Shown here piece by piece: positions 56,101 through 63,695 of a stretch of DNA of 64,000 bases. The position numbers and the translations under genes are program-made. A model generated the notes under the pieces. The model saw nothing but the letters and a program-made list of their open reading frames with translations. It searched no databases and was not told where the DNA came from. The stretch covers positions 119,953 through 183,952 of the forward strand of contig NZ_JABXKL010000015.1 of assembly GCF_017114995.1 (NCBI RefSeq), given 5' to 3'. The first letter of the stretch is position 1. Every line of letters starts with the position of its first letter. This stretch comes from Nostoc sp. NMS9 (lineage in GTDB: Bacteria; Cyanobacteriota; Cyanobacteriia; Cyanobacteriales; Nostocaceae).

Positions 56101-58746
56101 GCTTCTCTTTCTTTACTAAATGGCGCTCAATTACAGACTCTAGTTCGTGGAGCTTCCGAAGAGCTAGATGCAGGTCAGGGGAATGCAGGCAATGTGAATA
56201 TTAAAACTAGTGGTTCTGTTACTATTGCTGGTCAAGCAAACAAATTTATATCTGGAATTATTAGTGCTTTTGATGGAAAGAAAGGGAATGCAGGAAATAT
56301 TACTATTGATTCTGGCTCTTTATCACTAACAGATGGCGCTCAAATATCTTCCGGCACCTTTGCACAAGGGAATGGGGGAAACATAACAATACGAGCTTCT
56401 GATTTTGTTTTGCTTTCAAATACAGGAGTTTCTAGCGGAGTGGAAGAAGAAGCTGAAGGGAAAGGTGGCAATATTGATATTCGTGCAGATTCTCTATCAC
56501 TCAAAGATAAAGCTCAAATACTTACTAGTAATTCTGGAAAAGGAAGTTCAGGCGATGTTAATATCAATGTAGGTTCTCTCTCCTTGAAAGATGGCACTGA
56601 AATAAGTACTAGCACTTTTGGAAAAGGAGATGCAGGCAATGTCAATATTAAAGTCTTAGGTGTAGCCACAATTGCATCTGAAAATAATCAATTTCCTGCT
56701 GTAATTGCTAGCCTTGTAGGTAGTAAAGGAATTGGTAACGGGGGAAATATTACTATTGATTCAGGTTCTTTATCGTTAAGTAATGATACCCAATTGCTTG
56801 CCAGTACCATTGGACAAGGAGATGCGGGAAATGTGATAATACATACTTCTGATTCTCTCATTCTTACAAATAGTAACATTTTCAGTACAGTGGAAGCAGG
56901 CGGTGTTGGCAACGGAGGAAACATTGACATCTATGCAGGCTCACTATCACTACTCAATAGTTCTCAACTGCAAACCTCTGTTCGTGAGGCTTTAGAAACA
57001 GAGAATGCAGGAGAGGGAAATGCAGGTAATATCAATATAAAAGTCCCAGGAGCAGTAACAATTTCAGGGAAAAAAGAAATATTTTCTAGTGGTATAAACA
57101 AGATTTTTGGCAGTGGAATTCGTAGCCTTTTAGAAGTAGGGACAAAAGGTAGCGGGGGAAATATTACTATCGATGCAGGTTCTTTGTCTCTGGATGATGA
57201 AGCTCAAATTGTTGCAGGTACATTTGGAGAAGGAAAAGCAGGTAACGTGACAATACGTGCATCTGATTTTGTTTCCTTAGACCATGATGCCAGAATTTTC
57301 GCCACTGTGGAATCAGGGGGTGTAGGAAGAGGAGGTAATATTGACATCAACGCAAGCTCACTATCACTACTCAATGGTTCTCAACTGAAAACTTCGGTTC
57401 GTAGACCTGATGGACAAGGAGATGCAGGAGATGTCAATCTTAATGTCTCTGGTGCGATAACTATTTCTGGTGGAAGTGATACATTTCGTAGTGGAATTGT
57501 TAGCCGAGCCGAAACAGGTACACAAGGTAATGGAGGAAACATTACTATTAATTCAGCTTCCTTATCTCTACAAGATGGTGCTCAACTAGAAGCCAGTACA
57601 GATGGACAAGGTAATTCAGGCAATATCCAAATTAATGTAAGGGACATTATAAATGTTTCTGGAACTAATCAAGAGACAGGATTTCCTAGTGCTTTATTGA
57701 CATTTACTAATTCTAATTCTCAAGGCAAAGGTGGTGATATCACCGTAAACACCAATATCTTTCGCGTATCAGACGGCGCTTTACTGGATGCAGGCACTAC
57801 AAATAATCAAAAGGGTGGCGATATTACAGCAAATGCAAATATATTTGAAGCACTCAATGGTGGACAACTCACCACCACTACTTTAGGCGATGGACGTGCA
57901 GGTAAAATTACAGTCAACGCTACTGATAAAGTAATAATTAGTGGTAGTGACTCTAATTACAATGACAGAATTGCTAAATCTTTTGGTCTAGTGGTAAATA
58001 TCGGTGCTAACAGTGGCTTATTTGTCAGTTCCACAGGTTCAGGAATCACAGGTGACATCGAAGTCAACTCACCCAAAATTACCTTAGACAATCAAGGTAA
58101 ACTCAACGCTGAATCTGCATCCGGTAACGGTGGTAATATCAAAGTTAACAGTGATTTACTCTTACTCCGTCATGGCGCTCAAATTTCCACCAGCGCAGGT
58201 ACAGAAAAATTAGGTGGCAATGGCGGTAATATTAATATCAACTCAAAATTTATCGTTGCAGTTCCCGAAGAAAATAGCGATATCAGCGCTAACGCCTTTA
58301 CAGGAAGTGGTGGAAACATCCAAATCAACTCGCAAGGTATTTTTGGTATCGAATCACGTCCAAAACTAACCGAAAAAAGTGATATTACCGCCAGTTCGGA
58401 ATTAGGCGTTTCTGGTGTAACAAATATCAATACACCCGATAACAGTTCTATTCAAAACAGCTTCATTGGATTATCACCAAACGTCATCGATACCAACGCA
58501 CTCATTGCCAATAGCTGCATTTCACGCGGCATCAAGCGACAAGAAAACTCTTTTACAATTACAGGCTCTGGTGCTTTACGCTATAGTCCAGGAGATGTGT
58601 TAACTTCAGCCTACACAACTGGTGATGTACGTAGTGTTGAACCAACACCACGTCCTTGGAAAAAAGGCGACCCAATAATTGAACCACAAGGATTGTATCG
58701 ATTACCAAATGGGCAATTAATCTTGAGTCGAAGTTGTTCAAAATAA
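53107..58746 (+). CDS. Giant TpsA hemagglutinin-type exoprotein
   Basis: 1879 residues. A signal peptide ends near AQAQ (residue 34). The TPS secretion domain covers about 35-250, with NLFHSFSEFNI, ILTRVTGGNASNIFG and NPNGIVFG at 126-133. The rest is a right-handed beta-helix of about 20-residue rungs (SGNVTV, GGNINI, SGSFSLRDGAQL). Residues about 352-880 contain two and two-thirds copies of a 196-residue super-repeat. The tail DTNALIANSCISRG ... GLYRLPNGQLILSRSC is shared with the upstream TpsA and holds two cysteines. Likely exported by the TpsB at 59723-61501 to the cell surface as an adhesin. It follows the frameshifted paralogue by 170 bases. Confidence 0.92.
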   Translation: MNKAHHPQKASIKSILFLSLISTAFSQASPAQAQITPDNTLGAETSRLNQNLIINGALGDKIDGGAKRGSNLFHSFSEFNIEDGQRVYFANPTGIENILTRVTGGNASNIFGTLGVAGAANLFLINPNGIVFGQNARLDVQGSFVGTTANGVQFGNQGIFSATNPQAPPLLTINPSALFFNQINQGAGIQNNSIARAGTDPAGFNASGLRVADGKSLLLVGGNVSIDGGQLNAYGGRVELGGLAAPGNVNLLFNGDNLSLKFPENVTRADVSLTNEARVYVEAAGGGDIAINARNIDILGGSLLNAGIAEGLGQPEATAGDITLNATGEIKVADSGSKIRNLVREDSKGNGGNIFIDSGSFLLRDGARLNASTSGEGNSGNVTVRTKDAVSLAGGSIFNNVEFGGVGNSGGINIRGSSLSLTDGAQLQSGIRGTDTDLAGGRGNGGNIDINVTGAVTISGTKDGSTSAIFTDVETGARGNGGNINISNGSFSLIDNALLVASTSGQGLDSSNSQAGNITLNTREKIEVAGSDSAIRSSLLMGGVGNGGNIFIDSGSFSLRDGAQISASTSGQGNAGNVTVITKDAVSLVGSNIFNNVEAGGVGNSGGINIKGSSLSLTDGAQLQSGIRGADNDLVAGQGNAGSVDINVTGAVTISGTKDGSASAIFTDVGTRARGNGGNINISSGSFSLIDNALLVASTSGQGLNSPNSQAGNITLNATGKIEVAGEDSAIRNNVGTGAVGNGGNIFIDSGSFLLRDGARLIASTSGQGNAGNVTVIAKDAVSLAGGSIFNNVESGSVGNSRGINIRGSSLSLSDGAQLQSGIRGADTNLAGGQGNGGNVDINVTGAVTISGTKGKLPSAIFTDVGTGVRGNGGNITIYSGDFSLKDGAGLSASTSGQGNAGNVTVIAKDAVFLASSDIFSNVESGGVGKGGYIDINATSLLITDGARLEASTSGQGNAGNITIGTSDSISLSGFETAILSNVEDGGVGKGGNININAASLSLLNGAQLQTLVRGASEELDAGQGNAGNVNIKTSGSVTIAGQANKFISGIISAFDGKKGNAGNITIDSGSLSLTDGAQISSGTFAQGNGGNITIRASDFVLLSNTGVSSGVEEEAEGKGGNIDIRADSLSLKDKAQILTSNSGKGSSGDVNINVGSLSLKDGTEISTSTFGKGDAGNVNIKVLGVATIASENNQFPAVIASLVGSKGIGNGGNITIDSGSLSLSNDTQLLASTIGQGDAGNVIIHTSDSLILTNSNIFSTVEAGGVGNGGNIDIYAGSLSLLNSSQLQTSVREALETENAGEGNAGNINIKVPGAVTISGKKEIFSSGINKIFGSGIRSLLEVGTKGSGGNITIDAGSLSLDDEAQIVAGTFGEGKAGNVTIRASDFVSLDHDARIFATVESGGVGRGGNIDINASSLSLLNGSQLKTSVRRPDGQGDAGDVNLNVSGAITISGGSDTFRSGIVSRAETGTQGNGGNITINSASLSLQDGAQLEASTDGQGNSGNIQINVRDIINVSGTNQETGFPSALLTFTNSNSQGKGGDITVNTNIFRVSDGALLDAGTTNNQKGGDITANANIFEALNGGQLTTTTLGDGRAGKITVNATDKVIISGSDSNYNDRIAKSFGLVVNIGANSGLFVSSTGSGITGDIEVNSPKITLDNQGKLNAESASGNGGNIKVNSDLLLLRHGAQISTSAGTEKLGGNGGNININSKFIVAVPEENSDISANAFTGSGGNIQINSQGIFGIESRPKLTEKSDITASSELGVSGVTNINTPDNSSIQNSFIGLSPNVIDTNALIANSCISRGIKRQENSFTITGSGALRYSPGDVLTSAYTTGDVRSVEPTPRPWKKGDPIIEPQGLYRLPNGQLILSRSCSK
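54161..55740 (+). repeat. 588-bp super-repeat in the giant TpsA gene
   Basis: Units start at 54161, 54749 and 55337 with GTAA(T/C)ATTTTCATAGATTC. The period is exactly 588 bp (196 codons). The third unit diverges after about 400 bp. Internal landmarks recur in each (GGAACAAAAGACGGAAG, TCTGGACAAGG). Confidence 0.9.
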
Positions 58747-58875
58747 ATATTGCACATATTGGAAAAATCGCATACACAGTTTTCTGCAAAATGGGATGCA
58801 CCATCATGCGATCGCACCATCCAATTCATGCAACTATATATGCATAAATGGTGAATGCATTACCTAGTCATCTCC
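58489..58875 (+). repeat. Direct repeat, copy 2: TpsA 3' end and downstream flank
   Basis: Second copy of the block at 52686-53061. It extends beyond the stop through CGCATACACAGTTTTCTGCA to GCATTACCTAGTCATCT. Confidence 0.9.
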
Positions 58876-58919
58876 CTTAATCTGAGTATTAAAGAAACGG
58901 TTCAGAAAGGAGAGCAAAA

Positions 58920-59330
58920 ATGATGAATTTAAGTTCCAACAAACTGATGGGTAACTTTTCCAAAAAAGCTGGCAATTTGCTTGCACTGCTTCTTGTAGCA
59001 GGAACTTGGCAAGCTTCAATTCCTATTGCTCTACTCGTGACATCTTCTGCGTTACTTACTGCTGAGGTTGCACATGCTGTAGATTCGATGCCCGTTACGC
59101 TCATTCAAGGATTTGGTTGGGACTCCTCACATAGCGCATACAAGGTCTTGATTCAAACTAGCAGCGGCAACCAATACTTCGTATGGTATGATCAGTTGAT
59201 TGGAGCAAAGGTTGGTTCGGTGGTTACGCTCACATACGAAGGATCTGGCTCTTCCCTCTGGTTCTACAAATTAATCAACATTGGGAATGGAAAAGAATCA
59301 AACATCAATCGATATTTAAGAGCCAATTAA
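58920..59330 (+). CDS. Small secreted protein of the two-partner-secretion cluster
   Basis: 136 residues, family not recognised. A long signal-like N-terminus (GNLLALLLVAGTWQASIPIA, then LLVTSSALLTAEVAHAV) suggests cleavage near residue 53-56. The mature part of about 80 residues is rich in beta-forming and aromatic residues (SAYKVLIQTSSGNQYFVWYD, VGSVVTLTYEG) and could be a small barrel. A good AAGGAG site lies 7 bases before the ATG. It sits between the giant TpsA and the TpsB gene on the same strand, so it may be co-exported or act as an accessory factor; this is inference from position. Confidence 0.65.
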   Translation: MMNLSSNKLMGNFSKKAGNLLALLLVAGTWQASIPIALLVTSSALLTAEVAHAVDSMPVTLIQGFGWDSSHSAYKVLIQTSSGNQYFVWYDQLIGAKVGSVVTLTYEGSGSSLWFYKLINIGNGKESNINRYLRAN

Positions 59331-59722
59331 GCTTCCACATCTATAAGCCAGTTTCCAACTAAACGAAACGGTGTCCAAAATCAAAATTCTTTGTAGTTTT
59401 TTGACTGCTACAACTGTTTTTTTGATGGCGACAATCTTAATGTAATCTAGCTAGTTTTAAAAGCGATCGCATACATAAATCCTAGTATCTAAAATGCGAT
59501 CGCTTTGATTGACGCAAGCATCAGAAATCGCATCTTGATTATTTACACTTTTATGCAATTATCAAGAAAAATATTATGGTATTTTAATTAAATAATAAAT
59601 AATATCCTCTTTCAGGCTGAAGTCTGAAACCACGATCATAGAGGCTTTATTAACATCATGTCTGCTTGATTAATTATTAAACAGAAGTCGGATATCTGGG
59701 TATTTTTCTTCTCAGATACCCG
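59331..59722. repeat. Intergenic region with a solo end of the MITE-like family
   Basis: 59654-59682 (CATCATGTCTGCTTGATTAA, then TTATTAAAC) matches the left terminus of element A (23573-23600) and the right terminus of B, but the adjacent CACCCCACCCC text is absent. Two HIP1 sites (near 59463 and 59498) and a TTTCAG...CTGAAA hairpin (59611-59630) are also present. No gene. Confidence 0.6.
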
Positions 59723-61501
59723 ATGGTGACTTGCAAAAATTATTTTACAAATTTTATATATCATATATCAACAATGGGTTCATACTTTCGGTTTCAAAAG
59801 CTTTTTTTCATATTACTTACCTGCATTAGCATCACTCCGCTTGCAGTATTTGCACAATCGACACCCCCACCAGGAGTCACAATTCCTCCCGATATACCAG
59901 GGAAAGTCGAAGAAACTCAACCCCAACCATCACCGACACCAACTCTTCCACCCACACCACCGACACCAACTGTCCCCATACTCCCATCACCCCCACAGGA
60001 AAATCTACCCGATACAGCTTTTCCTAGCGGTGAAAAGTTCTTTGTCAAAGAAATTCAAGTTACAGGCTATTCTGTTTTAGGAGATGAAATCATCAAGTTA
60101 AAAAAGCCTTTAGAAAATAAAAACATCACATTTGAGCAGTTATTGCAACTGCGATCGCAAATCACTAAACTCTATGTTGATAATGGCTATATCACTAGTG
60201 GTGCATTTATTTCCAACAATCAAAATGTTGCTAGCGGTGTCGTGCAAATTCAAGTTGTGGAAGGCGAACTCGAAGGAATTTCCATTTTCGGGTTACAAAG
60301 ATTGCAGCCTGGGTATGTGCGTTCCCGGATTAAACGGCTTGCAGGTAAGCCTTTAAATCAAAAAAGTATCGAACAAGCGCTACAATTATTACAACTTGAC
60401 CCCGTGATTCAACGAGTTAATGCCGAGTTAACCGCAGGTAGCACTCCCGGAAATAATATTTTACAGGTGACAATTACCGAATCGCCACCATTCCACCTTG
60501 GAGTTACCTTTGCAAATAACCAATCAACTAGCGTAGGCTCAGAACAAGGGAGTGTTTTTCTTACTCATGATAATTTATTAGGATTTGGGGATAAATTTAG
60601 TGCTGAATATGGTGGTAGCAAAGGTTTAGACATTTACGATATCAATTATTCTATTCCCTTCAACGCCTTAGATGGAACCATTGGTGTCCGCTACAGCAAC
60701 AGCGCTAGCCGCATTATTGAAAGTGAATTTCGTGACTTAAATATCCGCAGCGAAGCCGAAACCGTTTCTTTTAACGTCCGTCAACCGCTAATCCACAGGC
60801 CAAACAGAGAATTTGCTCTATCGTTAGCATTCGATTTACGGCGCAGTCAAACCTACATACTCAATGATATCCCCTTCTCCTTTACCGAAGGCCCCGAAGA
60901 TGGGGAATCAAGAGTTACGGTAATTCGCTTTTCTCAAGATTGGTTACAACGTAATGCTAACAGTGTTCTAGCAGCGCGATCGCAATTTAGTTTTGGGATT
61001 GATGCAATTGACGCAACTGTTAACGATAGTGGTACTGATGGGCGTTTTTTCTCTTGGGTGGGACAATTTCAATGGGTACAACGACTATCTCCCCGCATCT
61101 TGATGCTAGCTAAAGTTAACACTCAACTTACACCTGATTCCTTACTTTCATTGGAAAAAATTAGCATTGGGGGAGTTGATACAGTGCGCGGTTACGATCA
61201 AAATCAAATTGTTGCTGACAATGGGGTAGTTGGAGGTGTAGAAGTTCGGATTCCCCTAGCTTCAAATGTAGAAACCCTACAGTTAATTCCATTTTTTGAC
61301 ATCGGTACAGCTTGGAATAATCGCGGTATTAATGCCGACCCGCAAACCCTTGCCAGCTTGGGGTTGGGCTTGAACTGGCAACCTTTTAACGGTTTGGTAT
61401 TGCGTGCAGACTATGGTATACCATTGATGGGAACAAGCGATCACGGTAGTTCACTGCAAGAGAATGGCTTTAATTTTTCAGTACGCTATCAGCCTTTTTA
61501 A
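59723..61501 (+). CDS. TpsB outer-membrane transporter (ShlB/FhaC/HecB family)
   Basis: 592 residues, or 575 from the ATG at 59774, which places the signal peptide (LFFILLTCISITPLAVFAQS) nearer the N-terminus and may be the real start. A proline-rich linker (PSPTPTLPPTPPTPTVP) follows, then two POTRA-type domains (FFVKEIQVTGYSVLGDEII; GISIFGLQRL) and a 16-strand Omp85-type barrel (about 235-592) with the VRGY motif in GGVDTVRGYDQ and a terminal Phe. It recognises the NPNG-type TPS domain of TpsA proteins in the periplasm and exports them. Placed after two TpsA genes and a small secreted protein on the same strand, it is their obvious partner. Confidence 0.93.
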   Translation: MVTCKNYFTNFIYHISTMGSYFRFQKLFFILLTCISITPLAVFAQSTPPPGVTIPPDIPGKVEETQPQPSPTPTLPPTPPTPTVPILPSPPQENLPDTAFPSGEKFFVKEIQVTGYSVLGDEIIKLKKPLENKNITFEQLLQLRSQITKLYVDNGYITSGAFISNNQNVASGVVQIQVVEGELEGISIFGLQRLQPGYVRSRIKRLAGKPLNQKSIEQALQLLQLDPVIQRVNAELTAGSTPGNNILQVTITESPPFHLGVTFANNQSTSVGSEQGSVFLTHDNLLGFGDKFSAEYGGSKGLDIYDINYSIPFNALDGTIGVRYSNSASRIIESEFRDLNIRSEAETVSFNVRQPLIHRPNREFALSLAFDLRRSQTYILNDIPFSFTEGPEDGESRVTVIRFSQDWLQRNANSVLAARSQFSFGIDAIDATVNDSGTDGRFFSWVGQFQWVQRLSPRILMLAKVNTQLTPDSLLSLEKISIGGVDTVRGYDQNQIVADNGVVGGVEVRIPLASNVETLQLIPFFDIGTAWNNRGINADPQTLASLGLGLNWQPFNGLVLRADYGIPLMGTSDHGSSLQENGFNFSVRYQPF

Positions 61502-61702
61502 AAGCGAGATTTCTAGATTGAGTAGGTAGTAGTCTGTCAAGAAATAATTGACGAATAAATTTTCTGTAGAGACGGCCATTTATCGCGTCTCTCCAAGCGT
61601 CAAAATTGCTTTGACAGACCAGTAGGCATAATTCAACATAAAAAAAATCCTAGTTTGTAGTGAGCGATTCATCGCTCAAAGCAAGGATAACTACTAAACC
61701 TT

Positions 61703-62332
61703 ATGAACCAAATACAAGCTGAACCAAAAACATTTACTTTCGATGAATTTATCAAATGGTATCCAGAAACCTCACAACTGCGCTACGAATTACATAATGG
61801 GGTAATTGTTGAAATGCCTAAACCTAGAGGCAAACATTCCAAATTAACAGGTTCCCTAATTGAAAAACTTCTTATAACTATTAGAGAGACAGCTAAAGGC
61901 GATATTTGGTTTATTCCTAGAGAATCGATAGTTAAACCTAATCGCCATCAGTCAGGTTACGAACCGGATATCATTGTTCTGAACCAAGAAACTATTGATA
62001 CTGAAACACGTTGGGAAAGTGAATCAGTCATTCAAAATTCAACTTCCGTCAAATTAATAGTAGAAGTTGTGAGCAGCAATTGGCGTGACGATTACTATGA
62101 CAAGTTCGGGGACTATGAGGAGATGGGTATCCCCGAATACTGGATTGTAGATTATGCCGGGTTAGGAGGACGTGATTTTATTGGAAACCCCAAACAACCT
62201 GCTCTTTTTGTGTGCGAACTAGTTGATGGAGAATATATAAAAAAGCTATTCAGGGGTAGTGATGTGATTATCTCCCCCAGCTTTCCCAAACTTAACCTAA
62301 CCGCGCAACAGGTTTTTGATTTAGCTTTGTAA
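61703..62332 (+). CDS. Uma2-family (DUF820) PD-(D/E)XK nuclease-like protein
   Basis: 209 residues. The typical Uma2 text is present: FDEFIKWYP, YELHNGVIVEMPKPRGKHSK, the metal-binding GYEPDIIVL, the catalytic LIVEVVSSN with an EYWIVD strand, and LTAQQVFDLAL at the end. The family is hugely expanded in cyanobacteria and related to restriction endonucleases; its biological role is unknown. It is preceded by two small hairpins (61565-61592 and 61660-61677) and followed by a perfect 9-bp hairpin at 62344-62363. Confidence 0.88.
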   Translation: MNQIQAEPKTFTFDEFIKWYPETSQLRYELHNGVIVEMPKPRGKHSKLTGSLIEKLLITIRETAKGDIWFIPRESIVKPNRHQSGYEPDIIVLNQETIDTETRWESESVIQNSTSVKLIVEVVSSNWRDDYYDKFGDYEEMGIPEYWIVDYAGLGGRDFIGNPKQPALFVCELVDGEYIKKLFRGSDVIISPSFPKLNLTAQQVFDLAL

Positions 62333-62343
62333 TAGCAATGCTC

Positions 62344-62363
62344 CTTCTCATTTGAATGAGAAG
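62344..62363 (+). terminator. Hairpin after the Uma2 gene
   Basis: CTTCTCATT and AATGAGAAG pair exactly around TG, 12 bases after the stop. There is no T-run, so terminator function is only likely. A further imperfect stem (GTCG...CGTGG / CCACG...CGAC) lies at 62423-62452, and dispersed repeat text (GGCGTAGCCCGCCGTAGGC) at 62517-62535. Confidence 0.5.
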
Positions 62364-62562
62364 CGCTAAGTAGATAAAACTTTTGTTCGTAGTGAGCGAT
62401 TTATCGCTCTATTCTATATATAGTCGAAAACGTGGATGTTCCACGTATCGACTCAAAGCATTGTTAACGATCATTTCGTCAGCATATTCAAAGCCTGCAC
62501 CGTAGGCATCTGCATAGGCGTAGCCCGCCGTAGGCATCGCTAACTCTAGTAGCATAAGGGTA

Positions 62563-63111
62563 CTAAGCTAAAAACGGACGCGCCAGAAAAAAGCTAGAAA
62601 CTGATTTAGCATCTACCGGTTCTCCCTCCAGAATAGCTTTTTCTAATTCTTCAGGAGTCATAAACACAGTTTCGATATCCTCGTCTCCATCTTGTGGTGG
62701 TGGTGTCTCCAGCTTTTCTAAATCTCGCGCCAGAAAAGCATAGATGATTTCATCAGAATAGCCAGGAGCTAGGAAAAATTCGCCTAACTTGTCCCATTTT
62801 TGGGCACTATAGCCAGTTTCTTCGGCAATTTCACGCTGTATTGTTTCTAAAGGCTCTTCAGTTCCTTCCACTGTCCCCGCTGGAAATTCTAATATCCGTC
62901 CCTGAATTGCAAAACGATACTGGCGCACCAGTATAAGTTTACCTTCCGCTGTCACAGGTACAGCTAGAGCACCGCCAGGGTGACGAATACATTCCCATTC
63001 TCCTTCCGAGTTATTCGGTAAACGCAAACGATTAACTTCAAAATCGAACTTGCGTCCTTTATGAAACAGGCGTTGTCTCAGCAGTTGTGGTAATTCTCTA
63101 CCTAATGGCAT
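62563..63111 (-). CDS. NUDIX hydrolase, ADP-ribose pyrophosphatase-like
   Basis: 182 residues. The Nudix box G-x5-E-x7-REUxEExGU is complete: it starts at Gly79 (GTVEGTE) and ends with REIAEETGY at 93-101. The preceding LEFPAG and the following FLAPGYSDEIIYAFLA are typical of the ADP-ribose/nucleoside-diphosphosugar branch, which hydrolyses ADP-ribose to AMP and ribose 5-phosphate. The protein is cytosolic and full length. It starts 68 bases downstream of the folK stop, on the same strand, so co-transcription is likely. Confidence 0.88.
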   Translation of the reverse strand: MPLGRELPQLLRQRLFHKGRKFDFEVNRLRLPNNSEGEWECIRHPGGALAVPVTAEGKLILVRQYRFAIQGRILEFPAGTVEGTEEPLETIQREIAEETGYSAQKWDKLGEFFLAPGYSDEIIYAFLARDLEKLETPPPQDGDEDIETVFMTPEELEKAILEGEPVDAKSVSSFFLARPFLA

Positions 63112-63179
63112 AGTAAAATCTGATTATCTGTGAATACAGAGCAAAAATCAGTGTTCTTCTGCTTTTAAGGATGGTAATT

Positions 63180-63695
63180 TTAATTGTCCATCCATAAATG
63201 TACATCAGAACAGTCTACCTCTTTCAGCAGCTCTTTAATAACACACCCGGAAAGTGGTTCTATCCAATCTGGGGCAATTTCTGCCAGTGGGACTAACACA
63301 AAGGCGCGATCCCGCATTCGTGGATGGGGAATCTGGAGATTTGGTGTATCCAAAGTAATGTCATCATATAATAACAAATCCAAATCTAGAATTCGTGGCC
63401 CCCAGCGTTCCTGACGCACACGCCCAAATTGTTGTTCAATTCCTAACAAAATTTCTAATAACTGCTGGGGGAGTATTTCTACCTGCAATGTGACGCAGCC
63501 GTTGAGGTAATCTGGCTGTGGTGGCCCGACAGCTTTGGTTTGATACCAATGGGATCTGGCTTCTAAAACAATACCTGGCGTTTGAGCTAAAGTCTCTATA
63601 GCTGCTTCTAAAATTGTCTGGGAATCGCCGATATTGCTACCAAGAGCAACAGCGCTTCGTCTTAGCTCTGCTTCGTCGTAGCCCGGTGTAGACAT
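63180..63695 (-). CDS. folK: 2-amino-4-hydroxy-6-hydroxymethyldihydropteridine diphosphokinase (HPPK)
   Basis: 171 residues. Conserved ALGSNIGD at 17-24, the pterin-binding NGCV region and the HPPK signature RWGPRILDLDLLLYDD at 97-112 with its two magnesium-binding aspartates, then PHPRMRDRAFVLVPLAEIAP. The enzyme transfers pyrophosphate from ATP to the pterin in folate synthesis; ADC synthase for the p-aminobenzoate branch is at 41789. Residues 1-13 (MSTPGYDEAELRR) are encoded by CGTCGTAGCCCGGTGTAGAC, which resembles the dispersed repeat at 24419-24447, so the start has probably been replaced or extended by repeat DNA. Confidence 0.92.
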   Translation of the reverse strand: MSTPGYDEAELRRSAVALGSNIGDSQTILEAAIETLAQTPGIVLEARSHWYQTKAVGPPQPDYLNGCVTLQVEILPQQLLEILLGIEQQFGRVRQERWGPRILDLDLLLYDDITLDTPNLQIPHPRMRDRAFVLVPLAEIAPDWIEPLSGCVIKELLKEVDCSDVHLWMDN

